DNA of 64,000 bases from UBA668 sp039796575 (GCA_039796575.1 JBDKJP010000120.1:1-64000); one strand, 5' to 3'; counted from the stretch's first letter, positions 26,782 to 37,322 are shown. The notes: a model not told the origin generated them from the sequence alone. A program made the numbers and translations.

Positions 26782-28174
26782 GACCCGAGCGTACGGCCTC
26801 GACGACCTCCGGTCCCGGCACCACCTCGGCGACGGATGGGTGGTCGCGTGGGCAGCGACGGTGGCCGTCGGCGCGCGCTTCGGCCTGGTGCCATCACTGG
26901 CCGGCGCCGTCCTGATCGTGCTGGTAGGCCGCCGCGCCGGCGCAGGTGCGGTGTGCCTGTGCCTGGCCGTCCTCGGCTCGACGCTCGGCGCGCACGCCTG
27001 GGCGTCGGCCGTGCCACGCACGCTCGGCCCGTACCGCGGGTGGGCCGAGGTCAAGGCCGACCCGGTCACCATCGGCCGCGGCACCCGCCTCACGCTCGAG
27101 GTGGAGGGCGAACGGTTCGACGCCTGGGTCTACGGCGCAGCGGCGGGCACGGCGGTGCAACGGCAGGCGGGTGAGGTGGTGTGGGTGGTGGGTGAGCGGG
27201 TGGCGTCCGACGACCCGGGTGGTTTCGCTCGCGTCCGGCACGTCGTGGGGCGGTTCCGGGTTGAGGTGCTCGCCGACGTGCTGCCGGGCTCGCCGCTCGC
27301 CGTCGCGGGCAACCGGGTGCGCACCGCGTTGCGGCGCAGCGCCGACGTGATGGGCCAGCCGACGGCGGCGCTGTTCACCGGGCTCGTCATCGGGGACGAC
27401 ACCCGGCAGCCGGCGTGGATGATCGACCAGTTCCGTCGCGCCGGGCTCTCGCACCTCACGGCCGTGTCGGGTCAGAACGTGGCGTACGTGTTGGCCGCTG
27501 CGCTGCCCCTGCTGCGCCGGCTTCGACCGTGGTGGCGGTGGGCGGCCACCGTGGCGCTCATCGCCTGGTTCATGTCGATCACCCGGTTCGAGCCGTCGGT
27601 GCTGCGGGCCGGCACGATGGCCGCCCTCGCTGCCACCGCGTTCGTGCTCGGCCGCCAGCCCCGGCCGGTGCGCCTCGTGGCGCTCGCCGTGATCGGGCTC
27701 GTGCTCCTCGACCCGCTGCTCGCCCGCTCGGTGGGGTTCTGGCTGTCGGTGGGCGCCACGGTCGGCGTGTGCACCGTCGGTCCCGCGCTCGCCGCCCGGT
27801 TGCCGGGACCGGCGTGGTTGCGCACCGCCGTCGGCATCACCGTCGGCGCCCAGGTCGGGGTGTTGGTGCCGTCGCTGCTGGCCTTCGGGCGGGTCTCGTT
27901 GGTGTCGGTGGTGGCGAACCTCGCGGCCGTGCCCGTGGCCGGCGGGGTGATGCTGTACGGGCTGCCGGCGGGGCTGGTGGCGTCGTTCCTGCCGACGTGG
28001 GCCGCGACGGCCGTGATGCTGCCCGCCACCATCGGCACCCGCTGGACCGCCACCGTGGCCGCGGTGGCGGCGGCCGTCGAACCGTCGGGCACCGCCGCCG
28101 TTGTCGCCTGGGTGGCAGTGGGCGTCGTCGTGGTCGCGTGTGCCATTCTGAGACGGTCATGCCCGCGTACCTGA
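26780..28174 (+). CDS. comEC: ComEC/Rec2-type DNA uptake channel protein
   Basis: Polytopic membrane protein of 464 residues with the competence-domain signature GLSHLTAVSGQNVAYVLAA and about ten hydrophobic segments. An N-terminal soluble segment (about 85-190) matches the ComEC OB-like domain. The C-terminal metallo-beta-lactamase domain of B. subtilis ComEC is absent, as in many actinobacteria. ATG 26780 is the first plausible start; no ribosome binding site or clear -10 box is visible, so the true start could be slightly downstream. The 3' end overlaps holA by 16 bp. Confidence 0.88.
   Translation: MTRAYGLDDLRSRHHLGDGWVVAWAATVAVGARFGLVPSLAGAVLIVLVGRRAGAGAVCLCLAVLGSTLGAHAWASAVPRTLGPYRGWAEVKADPVTIGRGTRLTLEVEGERFDAWVYGAAAGTAVQRQAGEVVWVVGERVASDDPGGFARVRHVVGRFRVEVLADVLPGSPLAVAGNRVRTALRRSADVMGQPTAALFTGLVIGDDTRQPAWMIDQFRRAGLSHLTAVSGQNVAYVLAAALPLLRRLRPWWRWAATVALIAWFMSITRFEPSVLRAGTMAALAATAFVLGRQPRPVRLVALAVIGLVLLDPLLARSVGFWLSVGATVGVCTVGPALAARLPGPAWLRTAVGITVGAQVGVLVPSLLAFGRVSLVSVVANLAAVPVAGGVMLYGLPAGLVASFLPTWAATAVMLPATIGTRWTATVAAVAAAVEPSGTAAVVAWVAVGVVVVACAILRRSCPRT
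26788..26793 (-). promoter_or_regulatory. -10 box (TACGCT) of the comEA-comEC intervening membrane gene
   Basis: TACGCT ends 6 nt before ATG 26781 and sits inside the first codons of the divergent comEC gene. Confidence 0.55.
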
Positions 28175-29127
28175 TCACCGGCGACGACGAGTCGCTCCTC
28201 CTCACCGCCATCGGCGACCTCGTCAAACGGCTCGTGGGCGACGGTGACCGCACCCTCATGGTCGACGACTTCGACACCGACGACTTCGAGATGCGGGCCG
28301 TGGTCGACTCGGCGCAGACCCCGCCGTTCCTCACCGATCGGCGCGTGGTGGTGGCCCGGGGCGTCGGGCGGTTCAACGCCGACGACGTCGCCCCACTCGT
28401 CGCCTACCTCGCCGACCCGCTGCCCACCACCGAGCTCGTGCTCGTGGCCGGGGGCGGCCGCATGCCGAAGGCGCTCACCGACGCGTTCAAGAAGGCCGGT
28501 GGCGCCACCATCGAGACCGCGCCGCCGTCACGGGCACGCGAGCGAGCGGGATGGTTCGACGACCAGGTGCGCCAGTCGGGCCTGAAGCTCGACGGTGCCG
28601 CGATGCAGCTCCTCACCGAGTGGCTGGGTGAGGACGCCGGCCGCCTGCAGGGCATCCTCGAGACGCTGACCGCCACCTACGGCAAGGGCACCACGCTGCG
28701 TCCGGCCGACGTGTCGCCGTTCCTCGGCGATGCCGGTGGGGTGCCGCCGTGGGACCTCACCGACGCCATCGACAACGGCGACACCACGCGTGCGCTGCAG
28801 CTGCTGCACCGCATGATGCGGGCGGGGGAGCGGCACCCGCTGCAGGTGATGAGCATCCTCCACGGTCACTACGGCAAGCTGCTCGCGCTCGACGGCAGCG
28901 GTGCCAGCGACGAGAACTCGGCCGCGGCGGCGATGGGCATCAAGCCCGGGTTCCCTGCGAAGAAGGCGCTCACCCAGTACCGCCGACTCGGTGGTGGCGG
29001 CACCACCCGCGCCATCGCCCTGCTCGCCCAGGCCGATCTCGACCTGCGCGGCGCCAGGGAATGGCCCGAGGAACTGGTGATGGAGGTCCTCGTCGCCCGC
29101 CTCAGCCGCCTCGGCGGCCGCCGCTGA
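28159..29127 (+). CDS. holA: DNA polymerase III subunit delta
   Basis: Clamp-loader subunit of 322 residues that opens the sliding clamp. It begins MPAYLITGDDESLLLTAIGDLV and contains TPPFLTDRRVVVARGVGRF, ELVLVAGGGRMPK and the C-terminal helical domain (DLTDAIDNGDTTRALQLLHRMM). The order comEA-comEC-holA-rpsT-lepA matches that of many actinobacteria and supports the call. Start ATG 28159 lies inside the end of comEC. Confidence 0.92.
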   Translation: MPAYLITGDDESLLLTAIGDLVKRLVGDGDRTLMVDDFDTDDFEMRAVVDSAQTPPFLTDRRVVVARGVGRFNADDVAPLVAYLADPLPTTELVLVAGGGRMPKALTDAFKKAGGATIETAPPSRARERAGWFDDQVRQSGLKLDGAAMQLLTEWLGEDAGRLQGILETLTATYGKGTTLRPADVSPFLGDAGGVPPWDLTDAIDNGDTTRALQLLHRMMRAGERHPLQVMSILHGHYGKLLALDGSGASDENSAAAAMGIKPGFPAKKALTQYRRLGGGGTTRAIALLAQADLDLRGAREWPEELVMEVLVARLSRLGGRR

Positions 29128-29170
29128 CCAGAACGGCCGGTTCGCGGCGGGGTGAGCGGGCCGGGAACGC

Positions 29171-29204
29171 GAACGAGCCCGGGCCGTGGGGCCCGGGCTC
29201 GTTC
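29171..29204. terminator. Perfect 15-bp bidirectional terminator hairpin between holA and rpsT
   Basis: Arms 29171-29185 and 29190-29204 are perfectly complementary (starting GAACGAGCCCGGGCC) with loop GTGG. It lies between two convergent genes and can serve both. No T-tract follows on either side. Confidence 0.8.
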
Positions 29205-29226
29205 CAGATCGTTGCGACGCTGCGGC

Positions 29227-29481
29227 TCAGCCGGCGGCGTTGAGCTTCTTCATCAGGCGGCTCTTGCGGCGAGCGGCCTGGTTGGGGTGGATGACACCCT
29301 TGGCGGCCGCCATGTCGAGCCGCTTCACGGCCAGACGCAGGGCTTCTTCGCCCTGCTCGGTGCCGGCGGTGCTCTGCGCGGTCTTGACGCGGGTCTTCAG
29401 CTCGCTCTTCACGGCCTTGTTGCGCTCAGCGCGCTTCGCGTTCGTGAGAATGCGCTTCTTCTGACTCTTGATGTTCGCCAC
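29227..29481 (-). CDS. rpsT: 30S ribosomal protein S20
   Basis: Ribosomal protein of 84 residues, rich in Lys/Arg/Ala: ANIKSQKKRILTNAKRAERN at the N-terminus and KGVIHPNQAARRKSRLMKKL at the C-terminus are diagnostic. The start is GTG 29481, with AGGA 7 nt upstream; the upstream in-frame ATG at 29535 would add a non-conserved extension. TAGCCT at 29535-29540 (minus strand) is a likely -10, giving a leader of roughly 50 nt, unlike the leaderless neighbours. Confidence 0.96.
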   Translation of the reverse strand: MANIKSQKKRILTNAKRAERNKAVKSELKTRVKTAQSTAGTEQGEEALRLAVKRLDMAAAKGVIHPNQAARRKSRLMKKLNAAG

Positions 29482-29591
29482 AGGAAATCCTCTTGGACTG
29501 CTCGACCGACAATGCTCACGAATGAGGCTGGGCAAGGCTAACAGGACACCGCCCCTGCCCCCAACCTGCCCGGTAACCTTGAGCGACCGCC

Positions 29592-31376
<1,785 letters not shown>

Positions 31377-31379
31377 CGA

Positions 31380-33131
31380 CTACTTTGCGTCGGCCCAGGA
31401 GGCGACGACGCTGGTTTCGGTGACGAAGCGCACGCCGCTCGTGGGGTGCCAACGGTGCGCGGCCTCGTGCAGGCAGCGGTCGAGGAGGTCGACCACGTCG
31501 GCGGCCTGGTGCTCGACGACGTGCACGAGCAACTCGTCGTGGAGGCACAGCACGATGCGCGCGTCCAGATCGGCCATGCGGGCGCGCAGCGTGACGGCCC
31601 ACACCTTGAACAGCTCGGCGGCCGCGCCCTGCACCATCGCGTTGCGGGCGTAGCGACCGCGGGCCGCGGCGGCGGTGCCGCGGTGATCGCCGTCCTGCAC
31701 TTCGCCCATGCGGACGAGCCGGCCGCCGTAGGTGCGCGGCGAGATGCCGGCCTGCCCCATGCGGGCGGCGTCGGCGAGGTACTGGATGGCCACCGGGTAG
31801 GCGGCCTCCATGCCGCGCAGTGCCTGGCCCGCGGTGCCGCTGGTCTGGCCGTACATCGCCGCCAGCACGGCGATCTTCGCGACGGACCGCTCGACGCCGA
31901 GGCGGGTGGCGACGGGCAGGTACAGGTCGTCGTCCTGGGTGGCGGCACGCAGGGCCGCGTCGCCCGAGACCGCGGCCAGGACGCGTGGCTCGATCTGGCC
32001 GAGGTCGGCGCGCACGAACACGTGGCCGGGCTCGGCCTTCACCACCGGCCGCAGCTCGGCGGGAAGGTTGTGCAGCCCGGCCTGCGCGGTCATCCGGCCG
32101 GCCGCACCGTCGCTGGCCGACCATGCGCCGCGCAGGCGGCCGTCGGGGCCGACGTGCTCGGCGAGCCACAGGTGCCCGAACGTGGTGGCGATGCGCTCGG
32201 CCTTGCGCCACTTCAGCAACGCGTCGACGACGGGGTGCGCGTCGCGCAACCCCTCGAGGCGCCAGGCCCGGGTGTCGGGCACGTCGATGCCCACCCGACG
32301 CAGCATCGCTTTCACGTCGTTCGGGCTGCGCAGGTCGATGCCGCTGCCGGGCGGCAGGTGGCGGAGCACGTCGGCGTCGCGTTCGGCGCGTGCGGCGGCG
32401 GCACCGGCCTCGTCGGCGGGCGGCGGACCGACGATCGACGTGACCAACGCGGTCGCCGCGTCGCGGTCGATGGGCAGGCCGTCGGCGGCGAGCTCGGCGC
32501 AGAGCAGCTCGGCCGTCGACTCGGCACGGGCGGTGGCGAGCGGATCGCCGGCCACCTCACCGCGGGCCTTGGAGGCGGCCAGCCGCGACTGCTGCTGCTC
32601 GGCTGCCAGCACGGCGGTGCGCGCCCAGGCGGCAGCCCGCACCGGCGAGCCCCACCAGCCGCCGGCGGTGAACTCGGGGCGGAGGTGCCCGTCGGGGCGG
32701 ACGGGTGAGTCGGGGTCGCCGCCGCCGTCGCCACCCATCAGGTCGAGCTGGCCGAGCACGGGCAGCGTGCGGCGGTCGAGGCCGTGCAGCGACGCCCACA
32801 CCCGGGCCGGTTCGGCACGCCAACCGCCGAACAACAGGCGGTGCACGGCTGCGACGTCCCAGCAGGTGGCGAGGCGCACACCGTGGGCCACCAGTGCCGC
32901 TGCGGTGTCCGGGCCCCAGCACACCCAACGCGGCCGCACCTCGGCATCGAGCTGCGCCAGATGGGGGAGCGCGCCCGCGTCGAGCGGCACCGTGCGGTCA
33001 CCGACGGCGATGCCGACCGTGCCGTCGGGGGCGACGGCCAGGCCCACGAAACTGCCCCGTTCGATGGCGAGGTCGGCGAGTGTGGGCAGCACTCCCTCAT
33101 CCTGCCGTGAACGGGGTAGAAAGGACGGCAA
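31380..33131 (-). CDS. Family A DNA polymerase without 5' nuclease (actinobacterial 3'-5' exonuclease/polymerase-like)
   Basis: PolA-type polymerase domain protein of up to 583 residues. Motif A is VRADLGQIEPRVLAAVSGD with the catalytic Asp but Gly in place of the usual Ser; motif B is in VAKIAVLAAMYGQ; motif C is LCLHDELLVHV. The 5' nuclease domain is absent and the N-terminal 190 residues look like a degenerate exonuclease region. This matches a second, shorter PolA common in actinobacteria, with an unclear repair role. ATG 33131 overlaps the divergent MFS start region; GTG 33092 is a reasonable alternative that removes 13 residues. Confidence 0.85.
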   Translation of the reverse strand: MPSFLPRSRQDEGVLPTLADLAIERGSFVGLAVAPDGTVGIAVGDRTVPLDAGALPHLAQLDAEVRPRWVCWGPDTAAALVAHGVRLATCWDVAAVHRLLFGGWRAEPARVWASLHGLDRRTLPVLGQLDLMGGDGGGDPDSPVRPDGHLRPEFTAGGWWGSPVRAAAWARTAVLAAEQQQSRLAASKARGEVAGDPLATARAESTAELLCAELAADGLPIDRDAATALVTSIVGPPPADEAGAAAARAERDADVLRHLPPGSGIDLRSPNDVKAMLRRVGIDVPDTRAWRLEGLRDAHPVVDALLKWRKAERIATTFGHLWLAEHVGPDGRLRGAWSASDGAAGRMTAQAGLHNLPAELRPVVKAEPGHVFVRADLGQIEPRVLAAVSGDAALRAATQDDDLYLPVATRLGVERSVAKIAVLAAMYGQTSGTAGQALRGMEAAYPVAIQYLADAARMGQAGISPRTYGGRLVRMGEVQDGDHRGTAAAARGRYARNAMVQGAAAELFKVWAVTLRARMADLDARIVLCLHDELLVHVVEHQAADVVDLLDRCLHEAAHRWHPTSGVRFVTETSVVASWADAK

Positions 33132-34420
33132 TGGCCCGATCCGCGATGTTCAGCTCCCTGCGACATCGCAACGCGCGGCTGTTCTTCCTCGGCCTGCTGG
33201 TCAGCAACGTCGGCACCTGGATGCAGATGACCGCGGTCGCGCTCGTCGTGTACGAGCTCACCGGCAACGCCACCGACACCGGTATCAACATGCTGTGCCA
33301 GTTCCTGCCGATGCTGCTGCTCGGCAGTTGGGCGGGCGCGGTGGCCGACCGTCACGACAAGCGACGCATGGCCATCATCACCCAGGCGCTCCAGGCCGGG
33401 CAGGCGCTCACGCTCGGTGTGCTCACCCTGGCCGGACTCACCAACCTGCCGGTGCTCTATGCGCTGTCGCTGCTGCTCGGCATCGTCGGCGCGTTCGACA
33501 ACCCGGCCCGGCGCGGGTTCGTGATCGAGCTCGTCGAGCCGCACGAGATCTCCAACGCGGTGTCGCTGAACACCGCGGTCATGACCGGTTCGCGCATCGT
33601 CGGCCCGGCGCTGGCGGCGTTCCTGAAGGGGCCGCTCGGCGCGGGATGGCTGTTCATGCTGAACGGCATCTCGTTCCTCGCCATCCTCTGGCCGCTGCTG
33701 GCCATCGACCGTTCGAAGTTGAACCGCAGCGTCCCCGCGAAGCGTGGCGGCACCCCGGTGCGCGACGCGGTCCGCTTCATCGTGCGCGACCGTCGGCTGC
33801 TGGTGGTGTTCGTGGTGTTCACGCTGGTCGGCACGTTCGCGTTCAACTACAGCGTCTCGCTGCTGGCCATCAGCGACATGCGCTTCGGCGACCGTCGCTG
33901 GTTCGGCATCCTGCTGGCCTCCACCGGGTTCGGCAGCATGGTCGGCTCGCTGCTCACCGCGGCACGAGGACGCGTCACCACGAAGTGGTTCTTCGGCAAC
34001 GGCGTGCTGCTCGGTCTCAGCGGCCTCTGCCTCGCGTGGGCTCCGGGCCCGTGGGCGGCGGTGGTGGTGAGCATCCCCGTCGGCATGGGCGGTGCCGCAT
34101 TCATCGCCGCGCAGAACGCCATCCTGCAACAGGAGTCGCCGCCCGACATGCGCGGCCGACTGCTCGCGCTCAGCGCCGTCGCGTTCCTGGGCAGCACACC
34201 GGTCGGCGCACCGATCACCGGGTGGATCGCCGACAACGTGAGCGCCGAATGGAGCCTCGCCTACGGCAGCGTGGTCGCGCTCGTCTCGGTCAGCATCGGG
34301 ATGCTGCTGCGGTACCGGTCACAGCGCGGTGATGTTCCAGCCGACCAGCACCAGGCGACCACGGTGGAGGTTGATCGCGGCCACGGAGGCAGTGTCGTTC
34401 CAGAGGCCGCCGGCGGCTGA
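33131..34420 (+). CDS. MFS transporter (EntS/MFS_3-like)
   Basis: Membrane transporter of 429 residues with about 12 transmembrane helices and the MFS loop motif AGAVADRHDKRRM between helices 2 and 3. The family includes enterobactin and drug exporters; the substrate here is unknown. ATG 33131 is preceded by AAGGA. The last 34 codons (hydrophilic tail QRGDVPADQHQATTVEVDRG) overlap the convergent phosphatase gene by 102 bp, which is unusually long. Confidence 0.9.
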   Translation: MARSAMFSSLRHRNARLFFLGLLVSNVGTWMQMTAVALVVYELTGNATDTGINMLCQFLPMLLLGSWAGAVADRHDKRRMAIITQALQAGQALTLGVLTLAGLTNLPVLYALSLLLGIVGAFDNPARRGFVIELVEPHEISNAVSLNTAVMTGSRIVGPALAAFLKGPLGAGWLFMLNGISFLAILWPLLAIDRSKLNRSVPAKRGGTPVRDAVRFIVRDRRLLVVFVVFTLVGTFAFNYSVSLLAISDMRFGDRRWFGILLASTGFGSMVGSLLTAARGRVTTKWFFGNGVLLGLSGLCLAWAPGPWAAVVVSIPVGMGGAAFIAAQNAILQQESPPDMRGRLLALSAVAFLGSTPVGAPITGWIADNVSAEWSLAYGSVVALVSVSIGMLLRYRSQRGDVPADQHQATTVEVDRGHGGSVVPEAAGG

Positions 34421-34927
34421 CGCCGGAATGCCCAACATGCGGGCGGTGAGGATGCGGCTGAGATGGCCGTGCGTGAACGCCACCACCGCACCGCCCGGCG
34501 CCGTGCGCTCCACCTTCGCGACGAACGAGTCGCAGCGGGCCGACACCTGGAGGATGTTCTCGCCGCCGGGGCACCCCTTGCCGAACAGGTCGAACTCGGG
34601 GTCGCGCTCGAGGATCTCCGACGTGGTGAGCCCCTCGAAGCTGCCGTAGTCGTACTCCATGAGCGCCGGCACCGGCTCGGCCGGATGACCGGGCAACGCG
34701 AGCGCGGCCGTGCGTGCCGCCCGCTGCAGCGGGCTGGTGTACACGACGGGCACGGCGCCGTCGAGCCAGTGGTCGATCACCTTCGCGGCGGCGCGCGCCT
34801 GGTCCTCGCCGAGCGCGGTGAGGGGCAGGTCGGTGCGTCCGGTGTGCTGCCCCGAGACCGACCACTCGGTGGCGCCGTGGCGCACGAGCAGGATGAGCGA
34901 GGGCAGGGGCGACGCAGGACTGGGCAC
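34319..34927 (-). CDS. Histidine phosphatase family protein (phosphoglycerate-mutase-like)
   Basis: Protein of 202 residues with the RHG catalytic motif at residues 16-18 (LLVRHGATEW), TDLPLTALGEDQA, YTSPLQRAARTA, MEYDYGSFEG and the second histidine in AFTHGHLSRIL. This resembles the actinobacterial MSMEG_4193-type phosphatases, which are not true glycolytic mutases; the substrate is unknown. The start is GTG 34927 with TACCCT 8 nt upstream. The C-terminus overlaps the MFS gene. Confidence 0.88.
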   Translation of the reverse strand: MPSPASPLPSLILLVRHGATEWSVSGQHTGRTDLPLTALGEDQARAAAKVIDHWLDGAVPVVYTSPLQRAARTAALALPGHPAEPVPALMEYDYGSFEGLTTSEILERDPEFDLFGKGCPGGENILQVSARCDSFVAKVERTAPGGAVVAFTHGHLSRILTARMLGIPASAAGGLWNDTASVAAINLHRGRLVLVGWNITAL

Positions 34928-34935
34928 GGACCCGA

Positions 34936-34941
34936 AGGGTA
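34936..34941 (-). promoter_or_regulatory. -10 box (TACCCT) of the histidine phosphatase gene
   Basis: TACCCT ends 8 nt before GTG 34927, within a 26-bp gap to the divergent photolyase gene. Confidence 0.5.
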
Positions 34942-34953
34942 GGCGACACTCAC

Positions 34954-36267
34954 ATGGTCATGCGTCGCACGGTCATCATGTGGTTCCGGCGGGATCTCCG
35001 CCTCGCCGATCTCCCCGCGCTGCACGCCGCGGCGGCCGACGGCGTGCACGTCGTGCCGCTGTTCGTGGTCGACCCCGCGTTCGCTCGCGCAGGCGCACCG
35101 CGTCGTGCGTTCATGGCCGCAGCGCTGGCATCGCTTGACGACTCGATGGACCGAGCGCTCGTCTACCGGCACGGCGCGCCCGAGGTCGTGGTGCCCGCGC
35201 TGGCGAAGGAGGTCGGTGCCACCGCGGTGTACGTCACGCGCGACCACGGGCCGTACGGCCGCCGTCGCGACGCGCTGGTGGCCGAGGCGCTGCGCAGCAT
35301 CGACGTGCGCCTGGCGGGCGTCGGCGCCGCGTACGCCGTGGAGCCGGGCCGGGTGACGAAGGGCGACGGCACCCCGTACCGCGTGTTCACGCCGTTCTCG
35401 AAGGCGTGGCGTGCGCACGGCTGGGACGCGCCACTCGGGCCCGCCGACGTGCAGTGGCGTGGTGCCCCCGACGTGCACTGCGACGGCCCGCCGCCGACAC
35501 CGCCGTGCGAGGCCGAGCTGCCTCCGGCGAGCGAGGCAGCGGCGCACGACCGCTGGCACGAGTACCTCCCCGAGGCGCACCAGTACGCCGACCGCCGCGA
35601 CCTGCCCGCCGTCGACGGCACCAGCCGGCTGTCGGCCGCGCTGCGCTGGGGGCTGGTGCACCCGCGCCAGCTGCTGGCCGACCTCGGCCCCGAGCGCGGC
35701 CACGAGGTGTTCGCCAGTGAGCTCGCGTGGCGCGACTTCTACGCCGACGTGCTGTTCCGTGCGCCGCAGAGCGCGTGGGAGAACCTCGACATGAAGATGG
35801 ACGCGATGCTCGTCGACACCGACGCCGCGGCCAAGGAGCGGTTCGCCCGCTGGACCGCCGGGCAGACCGGCTTCCCGATCGTCGACGCAGGGATGCGGCA
35901 GCTCCTCGCGACGGGCTGGATGCACAACCGCGTGCGAATGCTCGTGGCGAGCTTCCTCGTCAAGGACCTGCACCTGCCGTGGCAGTGGGGTGCCCGACAC
36001 TTCATGCAGCACCTCGTCGACGGCGACCTGGCGAGCAACCAGCACGGCTGGCAGTGGGCGGCCGGGACGGGCACCGACGCCGCCCCGTACTTCCGGGTGT
36101 TCAACCCCACCGCGCAGGCGGAGCGGTTCGACCCCGACGGCGCCTATCGGGCGCGCTGGGTGCCCGAGCAGGGCACCGCCGCCTACCCGGCACCGATGGT
36201 CGACCACGCGGCCGAACGGGAGGAAGCGCTGCGCCGGTACCGACTCGTCACGGCTGGCAGTCGCTAG
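34954..36267 (+). CDS. phr: Deoxyribodipyrimidine photolyase
   Basis: Light-driven repair enzyme for cyclobutane pyrimidine dimers; 437 residues. The N-terminal antenna domain begins VIMWFRRDLRLADLPAL; the FAD domain contains LAWRDFYADVLF, TGFPIVDAGMRQLLATGWMHNRVRM and HGWQWAAGTGTDAAPYFRVFNP, all diagnostic of class I photolyases. ATG 34954 and ATG 34960 are both possible. The stop codon lies inside the CIRCE element of hrcA. Confidence 0.95.
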   Translation: MVMRRTVIMWFRRDLRLADLPALHAAAADGVHVVPLFVVDPAFARAGAPRRAFMAAALASLDDSMDRALVYRHGAPEVVVPALAKEVGATAVYVTRDHGPYGRRRDALVAEALRSIDVRLAGVGAAYAVEPGRVTKGDGTPYRVFTPFSKAWRAHGWDAPLGPADVQWRGAPDVHCDGPPPTPPCEAELPPASEAAAHDRWHEYLPEAHQYADRRDLPAVDGTSRLSAALRWGLVHPRQLLADLGPERGHEVFASELAWRDFYADVLFRAPQSAWENLDMKMDAMLVDTDAAAKERFARWTAGQTGFPIVDAGMRQLLATGWMHNRVRMLVASFLVKDLHLPWQWGARHFMQHLVDGDLASNQHGWQWAAGTGTDAAPYFRVFNPTAQAERFDPDGAYRARWVPEQGTAAYPAPMVDHAAEREEALRRYRLVTAGSR

Positions 36268-36280
36268 GCTCGAGTGCCAA
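36254..36280 (+). promoter_or_regulatory. CIRCE operator of hrcA overlapping its -10 box
   Basis: CTGGCAGTC-N9-GAGTGCCAA: right arm 36272-36280, left arm 36254-36262, spacer exactly 9 nt (consensus TTAGCACTC-N9-GAGTGCTAA). The arms pair at 7 of 9 positions. A TAGGCT -10 box (36265-36270) lies in the spacer, so bound HrcA would block RNA polymerase. The left arm and spacer also hold the last photolyase codons and its TAG stop. Confidence 0.75.
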
Positions 36281-36311
36281 CCCCGTCCGTGTTGCTCGAG
36301 GAGCTCGCCGC

Positions 36312-37322
36312 ATGCTCGACGAACGCAAGACCGCCATCCTGAGAGCCGTGGTGCAGGAGTACATCGCCACCGCACAGCCGGTGGGGTCCACGCACATCGC
36401 CAACGCACCCGGCGTGCAGGTCAGCTCGGCCACCGTCCGCAACGAGATGGCCGTGCTCGAACAGGAGGGCTACCTGGCCCAGCCGCACACGTCGGCCGGC
36501 CGCGTGCCCACCGACAAGGGCTACCGCTTCTACGTCGACCACATGACCACGCCCGGTCGCCTCGAGCCGGTCGCGCAGCAGCGCGTCGGCCAGTTCTTCG
36601 ACACCGCCCACGGCCGTCTCGAGGAGCTGCTCCACCAGACCACGAATCTGCTCGCGCAGGTCACGCACCACGCCGCGCTCGTGGTCGGGCCGCCGGCGCA
36701 GACCGCCACGGTGCGGTCCGCGCAGGTCGTGTCGCTGTCGCCGCGCACGGCCACCGTGGTGGTGGTGCTGTCGAACGGCGTGGTCGAGAACGAGGTCATC
36801 GAACTGCCGGCCGACACCTCCGACCTGCGCCTCGCGGCGGTCACCGCACACCTGCAGGCGCACATGGTGGGTCGTGGCCGCGACCGTGCCGGCGACGCCG
36901 TACCGGCCACCGGCGACCGCGAGGTCGACCAGGTGTGCGAGTCGGCCACCGCCGCGCTGGGCCGCCGCCACGACGAATCGGTGTTCGTGGGCGGTGCCGC
37001 CTCGATGGCGTCGGCGTTCGACACGGTCGACACGGTGCGCTCGGTGCTGCGCACGCTCGAGCAGCAGTACGTGATGGTGTCGCTCGTGCGCGACGTGCTG
37101 AACCGCGGCCTCACCGTGGCCATCGGCGCCGAGCACGGCATCGAGCCGCTGGCGGCCTGCTCGGTCGTGGTGAGCCCCGTGGTGGTCGACGGCGAGCAGG
37201 TCGGCACCGTGGGCGTGCTCGGGCCGACGCGCATGGATTACCCCCAGGCACTCGCTACGGTCGAGGCAGTGAGCGACCGCCTGGGTCGACGACTCAGCGA
37301 TGGCGGTGCTGCGAATGGCTGA
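36312..37322 (+). CDS. hrcA: Heat-inducible transcription repressor HrcA
   Basis: Repressor of class I heat-shock genes that binds CIRCE; 336 residues. The N-terminal winged helix is MLDERKTAILRAVVQEYIAT then QVSSATVRNEMAVLEQEGYL and HTSAGRVPTDKGYR, which is diagnostic. The GAF-like dimerisation domain follows and ends in GVLGPTRMDYPQALATVEAVS. A CIRCE element lies 32 bp upstream, implying autoregulation. The stop overlaps dnaJ by 8 bp. Confidence 0.97.
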   Translation: MLDERKTAILRAVVQEYIATAQPVGSTHIANAPGVQVSSATVRNEMAVLEQEGYLAQPHTSAGRVPTDKGYRFYVDHMTTPGRLEPVAQQRVGQFFDTAHGRLEELLHQTTNLLAQVTHHAALVVGPPAQTATVRSAQVVSLSPRTATVVVVLSNGVVENEVIELPADTSDLRLAAVTAHLQAHMVGRGRDRAGDAVPATGDREVDQVCESATAALGRRHDESVFVGGAASMASAFDTVDTVRSVLRTLEQQYVMVSLVRDVLNRGLTVAIGAEHGIEPLAACSVVVSPVVVDGEQVGTVGVLGPTRMDYPQALATVEAVSDRLGRRLSDGGAANG

